Shown here one piece after another: positions 1-10,170 of a DNA stretch of 24,845 bases. The notes under the pieces were generated by a model. That model worked only from the letters and a program-made list of their open reading frames with translations. It was not told the origin of the DNA and made no database searches. Within the stretch, counting starts at the first letter, position 1. Every line of letters starts with the position of its first letter. The DNA comes from Paraphysomonas bandaiensis (taxonomy: Eukaryota; Chrysophyceae), in the NCBI GenBank assembly GCA_965644295.1, contig CBFFRP010000392.1, forward strand, positions 1 to 24,845, written 5' to 3'. The position numbers and the translations under genes were made by a program.

Positions 1-12
1 TGTAGTTTTGTA

Positions 13-390
13 GTGAAATTAAAATTGAGGTTTGAAAGAGAAGACTCCAAGGGAGAGTTCGTGTTATATGAAGGGGATTTCATTGTTGCTGATATGGGTA
101 GCAACGATATTATCATTGGACTTCCGGCTATCGTTAAGGATCTATGGGATTATTTTCTATTTATGCTTAAAGGAAGGACTATTGAACGAATTGAATCAGA
201 AGTAAGTTTTATTAAAAGGCGTGAGGACGATGTTACCGAGGATGATTTGTTGTTGAATGCGGTTGAAGAATTATTGCAGCCGTGGTGTGACAGTAGTAGG
301 GAGGTAGCACCTGAAGAATTGGATGTTCCGGACCCTTCGCAGTTCGGATTTGCCTCAAGTTTTCTTGGAAAAACTAGAGGGAAGCTTTGA
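13..390 (+). pseudogene. C-terminal part of retroviral-type aspartic protease (gypsy)
   Basis: This stretch reads FIVADMGSNDIIIGLPAI about 25-40 residues in. It matches the second conserved block of retropepsins (hydrophobic strand, then I-I-G-x-x) that closes the protease fold. The catalytic D-S/T-G block is expected earlier and lies outside the window. The reported start has no significance: the frame is open from the left edge. The frame stops at 388-390, and the RT linker (a run beginning LSEFEDMF) continues in another frame, so a one-base indel near 376-381 separates protease from RT. An acidic linker of about 70 residues follows the protease block. Confidence 0.7.
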
Positions 391-1505
391 GCGAGTTCGA
401 GGATATGTTTGGTGAACACGTGTCTCCAGAGTTCTCAGCAGCGCGACCGGTGCTGGAGTTATTGAGGACTAAGGGAGTAGAGGTATTTGTTCCAGAGCGG
501 TGGGAAGGTATAAAAGGAGTGGATCCGTTGAACATCAAGTTCGCTGAGAATTTGCCTCCTAGGATTAAGCCGAAGGCAAGACCCGTAAATCCTAGATTAT
601 ATGAGGATGCGGAGAAGGAGTTCAGGAGACTGTGTGGTTACATCTATGTTCCTAGTAGGTCGCTATGGGCTTCTTGTTTGGTGATCGCGCCAAAAGCCAC
701 GAAACCTTTTATTAGGATTTGTGGGGATTACGTGCAAATCAACAAGTACATTCCAAGTCCACACTATACAGTTCCTAATGTAAGACATGAGTTGGATCGT
801 ATTATTGGCTATAAGATATTTATGGACATTGACCTCACGAATGCGTTCCATCAGATCAGGTTGCATGAGAACACATCTGAAAAATTGTCAGTTCAAACAC
901 CGTGGGGCCAATTTCAGCCTTTATTCCTTCCGGAGGGAGTGTCTCCAGGGATTAGTGTGTTGCAAGAAGCGGTAGTCAAATTGTTTGGAGATCTGGAATG
1001 GGCGCTGTGTATATTTGATAATGTTCTGTTATTGGCACATGATTTTGATGATGCGTATAAGAAGCTGGAGATTTTCCTGGATAGATGCATTGAACATGGA
1101 GTTGTGTTGAAATTTGCAAAGACCTGGTTAGGATTTAGGGAGATCAAGTTTTTTGGCTATTTAGTGAGGCACAATAGTTTCGAGCTCACGGACGATAGGA
1201 AAGAGGCTTTATTGAAGATTCCTTTTCCAGAGAATGGAAATAGATGTAAGAAGATTAGATCTTTGTTGGGTCTGGGAGTATTCTTTGCTCCATTTGTTCA
1301 GAATTACTCAGATTTGGTTAAACATCTTACGGATATGACTAAGAGTAGTTTTAATTGGGAAGAAACGACATGGCAGCACGATTATAGGCAGGAGTTTGAA
1401 AACTATAAGAGTGGTTTGCAACAGTCTTGTGCTTTGTTTTATCCGAATTATGATCTTGAGTGGACACTTAGGACAGATGCCAGTGACTATGGAGTGGACT
1501 GTTGA
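387..1505 (+). pseudogene. Reverse transcriptase domain of gypsy pol
   Basis: This would copy element RNA into cDNA in the cytoplasmic particle. The fingers region (KPKARPVNPR), the R-I-C-G-D-Y-x-x-I-N-K block and the first catalytic aspartate in M-D-I-D-L-T-N-A-F-H-Q (Asp codon 831-833) are well preserved. The second catalytic box, normally Y-x-D-D, reads I-F-D-N-V-L, with Asn at 1020-1022 in place of the second Asp. The connection to RNase H is present (LRTDASDYG, first RNase H Asp at 1476-1478). The frame then stops at 1503-1505, and the rest of RNase H is found in another frame. There is no ATG at the start; the reported first codon is TTG, so this is an internal piece of a polyprotein. 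Confidence 0.88.
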
Positions 1506-1506
1506 G

Positions 1507-3588
1507 GGAACTGGGTCTAGTCCGATTCAACAGCAAACTATTGCTATCTGTTCCAAGAAATTGTCAGAGCAAGCCTTGAAGTGGTGTACTATTGAGAAGG
1601 AGGGTTTTGGTATATTCTATTCAGTCAAGAAATTTTCGTTTTATCTGAGAGGAAAGAAATTTACAATCGAGACGGACCACAACAACCTTGTGTGGATGGA
1701 GGCATCAGAAGTTGCGAAGATAATTCGATGGAGAATTTATTTGCAGGATTTTGACTTTTTGATTCGTCATATCCCAGGGAAGAACAATGTGGTTGCGGAT
1801 TGCTTGTCAAGATTGCTGTATTTGTCCGGATTTGTGGACGAAAGTGACGATTTCGACTCAGATGAAGTGAACTTCGTGACACTGCATAACATCTTTGAAA
1901 AAGACGATTTTGAGGACGAAGTGCAGGAGATCGCGCCACCTACGGAGGAGCAGAGGATAGATTATCATCAGGCTATCAAGGAGGTTCACAACGCGCAAGT
2001 AGGACACTGGGGTGCGAAAGAGACGTGGAAGCGTCTGTGTAAGCAATTTCCGGGACACGGCGTGCCTTTCAAGGTGGTTGCAGACTTCGTGGACGAATGT
2101 ATCAACTGTCAGAAGAATAGGCGAGAGCTGAAGCAGCGATTGATTCCTATCACTAGACATTTAAAACCGCCTCATTCCAGGAGTGCTTTGGGAATTGACG
2201 CGGTTGCTATTACACCTGTTTCTAAATCTGGTTACACGCATATTGTGGTCATGGTTAATTTGTTTACGAAATTGGTGTACCTATATGCGGTGAAAGGAAT
2301 GACAGCTATCAATTTAGCTACAGCAGTGTGGAAGTGCTGGTGTACATACGGGCTCACGGATATGATTATATCAGATATGGGTCCTGATCTCAAATCAGAA
2401 CTTTTCGCAGAACTGGTTAAGTTGTCAGGACTTCGTCATGTTTTTAGTATTGCCAACAGGCATGTCAATGGATGTGAGCGTATTATTAAGGAAGTGGTTC
2501 GTCACATCCGTGCTATTTGTTTTGACAAGCGAATCGAGGCTGATGCTGTTTTGGAGGACGAACTGTTACTTGCCACTATCATGTTCATTCTGAATACCCA
2601 CGAGAGTAGTGAGACGGGGTATTCTGCGTTCGAACTGACGTTTGGGTCCCAGGATTCTATCTATAAGAATCTTTTGGCTGCCCAGGGGAGAGACAATGAT
2701 CCGTCTCATCAGCTGTTGAAAAGGCTGAACGATTACTTAGCTCTAGTTCGCCAGATATCAGCAGATTACCAGAAGTCTCTAGTTGAGAAACGAGCTGAAG
2801 CGGGTTTGGATCCTGCCAAACAAAACCAGTATTGTCCAGGCGATTTTGTTATGTTCGACGCTGGTGCTAAACCACATCCGAAATTATCCTCGAGGATGAA
2901 GGGTCCTTTCGAAGTGGTACGGCAATACAAGAATGATGTTCAAATTCGAAACCTTCTACCGGGGGAATTCGGGAATACTCTGTCTCTGATCTTGAGCCAT
3001 TTTTCGGAGATAAGGAATCGGCTATTGAAGCGGCGATGCGAGACCATGAACAATTTAAGGTGGAGGAGATTCTTTCATATACGGGAGATTCACGAACCAA
3101 ATCTACGATGGTCTTCAAAGGTGAAGTATGCGGACGGCGATATCTTGGACATTCCATGGACACCGGATATTCAGTGTGAGGCATATTATGATTTCTGTGA
3201 GTCTAGGCCTTACTTGCGGCACCTCGCATACGACTCGTTTACTGCGAAGCGTTTTATTTCTTCAATGAGGAAAGAGAATATCACAACAGTGTCGGTTGGA
3301 GATACTGTCTATGTTGATCTCAGGTTCTACGGTGACCTGTGGTACGAGAGTCTTGGTTTACCGGATTATGCCACGGCCGCGTATGTCATGGAATTCACGT
3401 ACACCCATTGGTATCACAAGAATTCCAAACGCAAGATTAGCGCCCGTTTTAATCTCAACGGTTCCAACTATGCCTTCGACAACTATTTGGTCTATTGTTG
3501 GGGGTCCCAGAAGGATTTTGACCCTGCTCGCATGATTTTGGTTGATGCGTCGCTCGCTGCGGCTTATCCCAAAATTATTCAGGAGTAG
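1507..3588 (+). pseudogene. RNase H - integrase - chromodomain - extra C-terminal domain of gypsy pol
   Basis: RNase H continues to about 1815 (TDHNNL and H-I-P-G-K-N-N-V-V-A-D motifs). The integrase has an HHCC zinc finger (His 1987 and 2005, Cys 2098 and 2107) and a catalytic triad of Asp 2197, Asp 2374 and Glu 2476. There are 33 residues between the last two, against the usual 35. A G-P-F-E-V-V block at about 2905 corresponds to the GPY/F module. Between about 2960 and 3120 the meaningful reading is in a different frame: it gives F-K-V-E-E-I-L, the start of a chromodomain, whose second half (VKYADGD, then PYLRHL) returns to the main frame. A further 110-residue domain (GDTVYVDL ... YCWGS ... 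DPARMILVD) follows and ends at 3588. I do not recognise that last domain. Confidence 0.85.
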
Positions 3589-3599
3589 CTACGGCATCC

Positions 3600-3617
3600 G
3601 GGGGGGGGAGAAAGGGT
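3600..3617 (+). other. Putative polypurine tract of the gypsy element
   Basis: Nine or ten G residues followed by AGAAAGGG lie 12 bases after the pol stop. A purine run directly after pol is where plus-strand DNA synthesis is primed in LTR retrotransposons. The next bases, TAATGTAAAG, could start a 3' LTR with TGT. Confidence 0.5.
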
Positions 3618-3619
3618 AA

Positions 3620-4650
3620 TGTAAAGCCGTGGGCTTTTATAACGCCCTTGGTAGTTTTATATGATGATATATATTGGTATAATAGGCGGTTATAGTATAT
3701 GGAGAAGGAATGAACAAGTTTTATAAGTAGTTGATAGATTGAATTATTAGAGTGATCTAAAGGGAACGAAACAAGACTTACTAACCATCATGGACACGAC
3801 TTCTGTATTTCCTACGAGCTTTTCGACGGGGATGAGTAATACCAGCGTGATTAGGAGGAGGCATACGGCAGCGATTGGGGTTAGGAAGCAGTGATACACA
3901 CAATTTCGTGGGCCTACGTGATTGCCACCCGTTGGTTTACACCTATATCCATATAGCAGTCGGTGTAACAGCGATTTGAGTTAGGAAACATTGATTGGTA
4001 CCGCATGTGCGATATTCGTAGTCCATTCATCATTATGAGAAGCTTTCTGATGGTTTTGAACAGCTCTATGTGCTTGCTCATCGTTCCGGACTATGATATA
4101 CGATTATTTTCCCATTATCACACACCATCGATTTTCTGTGGAATGGGGAGGAATTCGTAGGGTGCCATTGGGCACAGATGCATAGGTGTTCTAGGCATGC
4201 TGATGGTAAAATTTCCCTATGTATAGATGGCTAGGTCTGTTGTACACTGGTTCGCAGGAATGGCGATGTTTAACGGGTTGAAATGTGATTGCAGTTGTCA
4301 TGAAATGTGCTTGCAATTTTTGTGGATTCGAAGATTGTCATTTTTGGGTGTTTGTGGCTCGAAAATCGGCGATTTTCTGCAATTCTCAAAAATTGGGGAT
4401 TTTTGGGTTTTTTGGGACTCAAAAATCGGAGGTTTTTGGAAAAGACCTATTTAGGCGTATTTCAGGGGGTTTTTGACTATAAACGATGTAGGATATGAAT
4501 CGTATGTAGTGTAGTACATGTTTGAGCATATTGTACGGTTGTGGTTGCATTCAATGTCCTGTGTATGAGGAGGAGTCTTTAGACTAGGGGTCTGTCTTTC
4601 GTTTTGCTTGTAACTTTAGTTTTTAATAATAATTCTCTATGAAATTAACA
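3620..4650 (+). repeat. Possible 3' LTR of the gypsy element (boundaries tentative)
   Basis: This interval begins TGTAAAG right after the polypurine tract and ends ...TTAACA at 4648-4650, so a TGT...ACA frame is possible. No second LTR is in the window, so neither boundary can be confirmed. No coding sequence is recognisable. It contains the three hairpins at 4361-4438. The alternative is that this is internal 3' untranslated sequence and the LTR is the one at 5269-5664. Confidence 0.3.
4361..4438. repeat. Three consecutive A/T-stem hairpins
   Basis: 4361-4377 is GAAAATC-GGC-GATTTTC (7-bp stem). 4387-4405 is CAAAAAT-TGGGG-ATTTTTG (7-bp stem). 4420-4438 is CAAAAA-TCGGAGG-TTTTTG (6-bp stem). 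All three share an A-run on the left arm, a G-rich loop and a T-run on the right arm, at roughly 26- and 33-base spacing. No function is known to me. Confidence 0.7.
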
Positions 4651-4810
4651 TAGTTGGTTGACTGATCTGTCTATTGGGAGCTTTAGATTGCAGGATACAG
4701 GGGAGCTTGTGTTTCTGGCTGTTGGTTTCTTAAAGAGTTATTATTATAGCTTTCTGTTTTGTTGTTTCGATAAACAACCATTTCATATCTTTTCAGTGAT
4801 CTTCGACTTG

Positions 4811-5140
4811 TTGTCTATAGGCAAAGGCCTGCGTTTCATTTGGGATGTTAAAGCCTATGACACAGAGCATTATTTTATTCTGCCTATAGATAATTGCCTG
4901 CGTTTCATTTGGGATGTTAAAGCCTATGACACAGAGCATTTTATGTTGTCTATAGGCAAAGGCCTGCGTTTCATTTGGGATGTTAAAGCCTATGACACAG
5001 AGCATTATTTTATTCTGCCTATAGATAATTGCCTGCGTTTCATTTGGGATGTTAAAGCCTATGACACAGAGCATTTTATGTTGTCTATAGGCAAAGGCCT
5101 GCGTTTCATTTGGGATGTTAAAGCCTATGACACAGAGCAT
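4811..5140. repeat. Dimeric minisatellite, 5 units (66/69 bp)
   Basis: Five units share the core CCTGCGTTTCATTTGGGA and end in GACACAGAGCAT. Core starts at 4831, 4900, 4966, 5035 and 5101 give spacings of 69, 66, 69 and 66. Two unit types (A with CAAAGGCCTGCG, B with ATAATTGCCTGCG) alternate, so the true period is a 135-bp dimer. Type A units have a 6-bp inverted repeat, ATAGGC...GCCTAT. All spacings are multiples of three, which leaves long open frames on both strands. The array stands 128 bp before the LTR at 5269, the same arrangement as the array at 22443. Confidence 0.95.
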
Positions 5141-5268
5141 TACAAGGGGGGGGTTGTGACTCAGTCGAGCAATAGCCGATTGATGTCACGGTATTTAATA
5201 TTTATTTATAGGTTCATAATCTTATGGACGATAAGCAGATCAGGCGTTGGACTGAACATAGGAGGGTG

Positions 5269-5664
5269 TGTCGTCATCCCCGTATAGGACATTGACTGTC
5301 GTTGGATTGTGAGCTTGGCTTGGTAGTATACAGCAGTATACTGCACTATACAGTGGGTGCCTGGTATACAGGATATATACAGTGTAGTGAAGACAGCCAG
5401 CTACAGTATACAGTAGAGTAACGGTATACCATTATACGGTGTATGATGACAATACTATGTAGGATATGTACAGTCCAATATGTACAGTGGATTGTTGGTA
5501 TAGAGTAAGGGCATATATATGCCCAAGGTGTGAGCTGTAGGTGTAGTCTGTGATAGAAGATAGATTAGAATGCTAGTCATTATTATCACAGATAACCTCT
5601 GATAAAACAAGTTAATAACACTATCGTTTACTATCAACTTGTGGCTTGTTATTGCCTTACAACA
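5269..5664 (+). mobile_element. LTR (396 bp) of the TGTTGT/ACAACA family, 3' end of a partial element
   Basis: It is homologous over its full length to the LTRs at 18695 and 23031 but more diverged (TGTCGT start, several small insertions). It ends ACAACA at 5659-5664. It is preceded by GGAGGGTG, a weak polypurine tract, and by about 128 bp shared with the sequence before the 23031 LTR, including a poly-G run. With the upstream minisatellite this is the 3' end of a second member of that family. Its 5' LTR is not in the window, or the element is truncated, possibly by the gypsy insertion upstream. Confidence 0.85.
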
Positions 5665-5941
5665 TGAGATCTTATGATTTTGGTGTGAAATATCTTCTTC
5701 CTCTTATCATTGCAATTGTCTAACAATTCGTGGGAATCATTTGTTGGAATCTAACAAATTTCATAAATCTAAGACCCTCCCCTTAGTTTTCATTTATTAA
5801 AACTTTTATACACAAAAATTCCACCGTAGGGAAATGGACTGTAGTCTAACGTATTCCAATATCATACATTAGAAAATTTCATGGGTGAACATCGGCAACG
5901 GCATCTATATTACAAAAACAGGGTGTTCTAAGACAAATCCT
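5665..5941. other. AT-rich spacer, no feature seen
   Basis: This is single-copy-looking AT-rich DNA between the LTR and the Crypton-like dimer. There is no reading frame or repeat I can support. Its last bases, AAATCCT, precede the GTTTTAGTAA junction and would be the original left side of the insertion target. Confidence 0.5.
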
Positions 5942-5951
5942 GTTTTAGTAA
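5942..5951 (+). promoter_or_regulatory. Left attachment junction (attL-like) of Crypton-like dimer
   Basis: GTTTTAGTAA marks the point where copy 1 begins to match copy 2. It is identical to 11164-11173 and one base different from 13511-13520. It is read as the left recombination product of a tyrosine recombinase acting at a GTTTT core. Confidence 0.6.
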
Positions 5952-6178
5952 ACGGTCGAAATCGTGCTAATTGTAAACCACAATCTACATTATTCTATTA
6001 TACAGTTCAGTACCGTATTATACAGCTCAGTATTGTGTAGTACAGTGTATTTATAGGCTAGTGCTTGTTATCGCCATATCTTGGTGTCTAAAAGTGTCCA
6101 TAACTATAGCGGTTAACACACTATCAGTATTAAGCAATTTGAGCTATTTCACATTTCAATTGAATTACTATCATCGTG

Positions 6179-7084
6179 ATGGAAGACTTGTGCTTGGTAG
6201 TGCAAGGTCAGCAGGAACGAAATATTCTAAATTCTTCAATGAGAGACTATTTGAGCCGCTGCCGAACTATGACCAGACTCATCAATGACATTGAGGGGTT
6301 ACGTGAAGTGGCTCTTGATATCGATGAGACTGGAGTGGCAAGGAAACATACTGGACTAGCCAAAGATGTTCTCAAACTGAAACTTCCAATGGCAGTACAA
6401 ACAGCTAAACTCTTGTTCGCAAAAATTTCTGTAGACACCACATTACCAAAGAAGCGGAAACACGGTGGGCAAGACCCAGTGGAGAACCTTGATGATCCTG
6501 CAGTGGTTGACACTCACAACCCTGCTGCAAATAAAGTAACGGTTAGTGCACAGACTTATCAAAACTATAAGTCAGCCCTTAAATGGTGGCACTGTTACGA
6601 TCTTCCTGACATGGACAAAATAGGATCACCATGGCCAGGTGGAATGGACGAAGCCCTAAAAAAATCTATATCAAGTTACAAACGAGACATAGCAAGCAAG
6701 AAAAGAGCCGGCATTATGCGACAGAAAGAAGGAAAGGAGGCCTACAATCTCAATGGCTACATCGAAATTAATAAGGCTTTCGCTAGGATGAGGCCCACTG
6801 GAAAGCAACGAACTTGGGATGAAGGAGTATTTGCCAGTCTGTTCACAGTGTTATCTGTTTCAACTATTGGAAGGAGTGATAACGTTGATGATTGTTTGCT
6901 CTCCAACTTTGGATGGAGAAACGATGCACTAACAGTGGTGTTTGGAACTACCAAATCCGACCAGACAGGAGAAACAACTTCTGATATAGGGACAACGAAC
7001 AAGAAGTGTACGATTCTGCCTACACTAAGTTGCTACAGGATTTGTACGATGTCTACCCTAAACGACCCGCTACAATTAATATAA
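6179..7084 (+). pseudogene. Crypton-like tyrosine recombinase, N-terminal and core half, truncated
   Basis: The product family catalyses DNA strand exchange for element excision and integration. The first ATG of the frame is at 6179. A lysine-rich patch (KKRKHG) at about residue 97 may be a nuclear signal. A core-binding helix region (TYQNYKSALKWWH) follows, then the block resembling eukaryotic Crypton recombinases: YKRDIASKKRAGIM, EGKEAYNLNGY, WDEGVFASLF, and TIGRSDNV, which carries the first catalytic Arg. DALTVVFGTTKSDQ supplies the candidate beta-hairpin Lys. The H-x-x-R box and tyrosine nucleophile are missing: from about 6988 the DNA is the same as the 3' end of the copy 2 gene, but read in a different frame, so the last ~30 residues are meaningless. 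It cannot be active as it stands. Confidence 0.75.
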
Positions 7085-7186
7085 ATACCATAGCCAACAA
7101 AATAAAAATTAGAAGGTAAGATATCAGCAAGCTTCAATTAATTTGAAAAAAGTAATAATAATCAAACAATAATAAAAGCTGCACAA

Positions 7187-8067
7187 CACACACATACACA
7201 CCTTACACTCTCAGCGTAAACACAATGCTCTTCACTGTAGTTATACACTCATGCCTCAGGATCATACGGACTATGCATCAGAGGCTCCTCTTATATATTG
7301 CTGGATATATAATGCCATTAATAATACACAGCACACTGCATCGTACTATACTTACGTCATTGTGACCTCAAATGACAGAATGAATGGTATATCATATATA
7401 TAATATATTTTCAGGGATGCTGCAGTAGTTCCGTACTGTAAGCTACAGTTAGCACCTCCACATATGATTATCTCACAATGGGGACATCATACCATCATTC
7501 ACACCTCATCAATCAATAATAAAGCAACACAATACACACATACACACCTTACACTCTCAGCGTAAACACAATGCTCTTCACTGTAGTTATACACTCATGC
7601 CTCAGGATCATACGGACTATGCATCAGAGGCTCCTCTTATATATTGCTGGATATATAATGCCATTAATAATACACAGCACACTGTATCGTACTATACTTA
7701 CTTCATTGTGACCTCAAATGACAGAATGAATGGTATATCATATATATAATATATTTTCAGGGATGCTGCAGTAGTTCCGTACTGTAAGCTACAGTTAGCA
7801 CCTCCACATATGATCATCTCACAATGGGGACATCATACCATCATTCACACCTCATCAATCAATAATAAAGCAACACAATACACACATACACACCTTACAC
7901 TCTCAGCGTAAACACAATGCTCTTCACTGTAGTTATACACTCATGCCTCAGGATCATACGGACTATGCATCAGAGGCTCCTCTTATATATTGCTGGATAT
8001 ATAATGCCATTAATAATACACAGCACACTGCATCGTACTATACTTACGTCATTGTGACCTTAAATGA
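7187..8067. repeat. 346-bp tandem repeat, about 2.5 units, in copy 1
   Basis: The landmark CCTTACACTCTCAGCG occurs at 7201, 7547 and 7893, exactly 346 bases apart. Each unit includes AT-rich palindromic stretches, an AATAAA and a CA-rich start. The third unit is cut about halfway, after the GTCATTGTGACC segment. No reading frame is supported. Confidence 0.95.
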
Positions 8068-8245
8068 CCACATGGCACTGTATCGTATTCTACTTACTTC
8101 ACTGTGAGCTTAAATGACAGGATGACGTATATCGTATTCATATATAGATATGGTTCTATAACAGCTAGATTCTATATATATATATACATATGGTTCATCC
8201 TGCACTGTACAATCCCATACACTACTGCTGTACTGTACAATCCTA

Positions 8246-8264
8246 CCAGACAAGTCCAGAAAAA
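8246..8264 (+). repeat. Left terminal inverted repeat of TIR element
   Basis: CCAGACAAGTCCAGAAAAA directly follows TA. It pairs with 10983-11001 with one mismatch at position 4. The adjoining 8259-8345 sequence recurs inverted at 13531-13606. Confidence 0.8.
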
Positions 8265-9600
8265 CGAGAAAAGTTCTCACTCATCATCACCACTCACTAT
8301 TCCCCACACCCTCAGATTAAAGGATGGCGGCAATTTATTTTTTTCTCCCATTTTTACTATTTTTACTCATTTTACCCTAAAAATACAGCATTCTATTGAG
8401 AAAAGGGTAGATGTAAAAAAGGTAATTTATTGCATACGGTTTACCCCAATAATGGAGCTCTATCTGTGGAAGAGATAAAAGACGTGATAGACACATTAAA
8501 AGATAGCAACAAATACAAGACAATATCGACATAAGACAGCAATGTCACAACCCTTTAAAGGAAAGATAAGACGAGGTTTATTCGTGGCATCATTAAGTGG
8601 GTCATTCCAGTCGTTATTAAGCATCTTATTGAGCAAGCAGGCGATCTGGTAAGCATGAAGAAGAAGAAGAGCAGTAGAAGGCCAAAAGTTGACTTAAATG
8701 TATGGAGTCTATATATATTTATACTCATAGAGCGTATAACTTTTATCTTTTCTATAGTGAGAGTATGAAAATATGTACAGAGTTGAAACACATTGACACA
8801 CGCTCACACGTCACACCCTTAATATGCATATCACCAGTATTCATCACAGTGAGCCCTTGAGCCGAGTGCACCTTCATAGACATCGTAAAAACATATAAAT
8901 CATAAGTATATATACTGTGACAGCAGGTAACCCAAGAAATAATAATAAGCTTGTAATTTATTATTGCAATACAGATATATATTATGTATACTCCAGGTGT
9001 TAGAACATGACAAGTACATTGTATACTATATGCACGCTGTATATTTAGCTATATTTTGACATTTATACGCATGTTTATACGTATGGAGACTCTTATTTTA
9101 CTAATTATACCCCTATCGCAAGCACTTACATGCACCACCCCAGCAGCTCCCAGAGGGCACCCAAGGCATCTGGTACACTCTATACTATCTATGTCTATAA
9201 TGTTTTTATAGCCTTGAAATTTCATCAATATGTGTTTTTATAACATGTTAATATACTCTATTTCTAGCTATACCTCAGAATCCCTTCAGCGTCTTTCAAC
9301 TACTTCTCCCAGTGCCCTGATAAACTTGTATTACAATTCATTATTTCCCCGATATGGAATTGGTTATAGTCAAATATGTTTGCACGACACACTACATACT
9401 ATATACACACTATAAATCTATAGATATTAAAGCTACCGGAAACAGCCCTTCAACACCCCCAAGCGATGATTCAAACATTCACTTAATTACCGAAATAATA
9501 ATGATAGGAAAGATTGGCTAACTAAAATTATATATATATTCAAACTAATCTAAGCAAATTCATGGAGATGAAACCTAAACATTATCAGATTCAAGCATTG
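8265..9600. other. Non-coding left part of TIR element
   Basis: AT-rich sequence with short TATA runs. No frame longer than about 120 codons is convincing, and the ones present are AT-rich chance frames. Nothing else is recognised. Confidence 0.5.
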
Positions 9601-10067
9601 TCAAAACATGAAATTGTATGTACCAACCGTTCCTTTTTTCCGTGCATTAAGAATAAAGTGCACCAACATAGACGTAGTAATCATCGCTTTATCCACCTTT
9701 GCGGCTAGGCGAATGTTGTCAGGGTCTGTCTTCGATTTATTAGTATACTCAATTGGCAAAGGACTCAATCCTGCGGCGATTTTTTGGCGTACATCGTCGT
9801 TGCTAGATTTAGCTATGGCGTCTCTTTCTGATTTGGCCATGGAGAGCTGTAATATTAATTTGAACAAAGTCGGGGCAGCAATAGCATCTTGGGTCTTGCA
9901 GTCCCTCAGGAATGGGGCTACATCTCGAAGGCTAGGATCATTTGACATTTCATCATACGAGCCATATTCAGCCTGGTAGTGTCGACAGATTTCCTCTAGC
10001 TCATTATCAACAGCCTTCATTAAGGTGTTTATACAGTCTATATCATTATATGTAGTACTCGCGCCAC
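9601..10067 (-). CDS. Unknown protein, downstream reading frame of the TIR-element gene
   Basis: On the minus strand a frame runs from a CACAG that looks like a 3' splice site (10068-10072) to a stop at 9601. It encodes about 155 residues: a polar, mostly helical-looking chain with TLMKAVDNELEEICRHY near the start and ARKKGTVG near the end. I do not recognise a family. There is no ATG near its start and a T-rich AT stretch precedes the CACAG, so I read it as a downstream exon of the frame at 10171-10680. However, the obvious donor (GTAATG at 10182) and this acceptor give a 115-bp intron that joins the two frames out of phase. Either another splice pair is used or the gene carries an indel. 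Confidence 0.45.
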
Positions 10068-10170
10068 CTGTGATATAAATTAAACAAAACCTCAAAGGTT
10101 ATGCTAATAAATAAAATGTATATGCTATATATATGCATATGTGTGGTGATTCTACCGTCAGCTTCACTGG

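Larger units (their letters stand above)
1..3617 (+). mobile_element. Ty3/gypsy chromodomain retrotransposon, 5' part outside window, decayed
   Basis: The domain order protease, reverse transcriptase, RNase H, integrase, chromodomain is that of a Ty3/gypsy chromovirus. Gag, the protease active site and the 5' LTR lie before the window. The coding sequence changes frame near 380, one or more times near 1490-1520, near 2960 and near 3120. Each change fits a one-base indel, and similarity to the family continues across it. The copy is therefore most likely dead, although assembly errors next to short homopolymers (a G run at 2961) could explain some breaks. It ends in a G-rich tract at 3600-3617. 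Whether the minisatellite and LTR at 4811-5664 belong to it is unresolved. Confidence 0.9.

Noticed and set aside
388-397. GCG-AGT-T right after the protease-frame stop resembles the Ty3 +1 ribosomal frameshift site.
   Set aside because: The in-frame TGA comes before it, so a ribosome in that frame would terminate first. In Ty3 the site lies between gag and pol, not protease and RT. A one-base indel near 376-381 explains the break.
4811-5140. Regular repeats that could be mistaken for a CRISPR array.
   Set aside because: There are no unique spacers; whole 66/69-bp units repeat, in eukaryotic DNA, next to an LTR.
4658-5287. 209-codon plus-strand frame across the minisatellite.
   Set aside because: It is open because the repeat units are multiples of three; flanking codons show no domain. 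The minus-strand frame is kept only as a finding.
1-5664. The gypsy pol and the LTR at 5269-5664 as one single element.
   Set aside because: The 1.2 kb between pol and the minisatellite does not resemble the corresponding interior of the 18695-23412 element, and a polypurine tract directly follows pol at 3600. It remains possible but is not supported.
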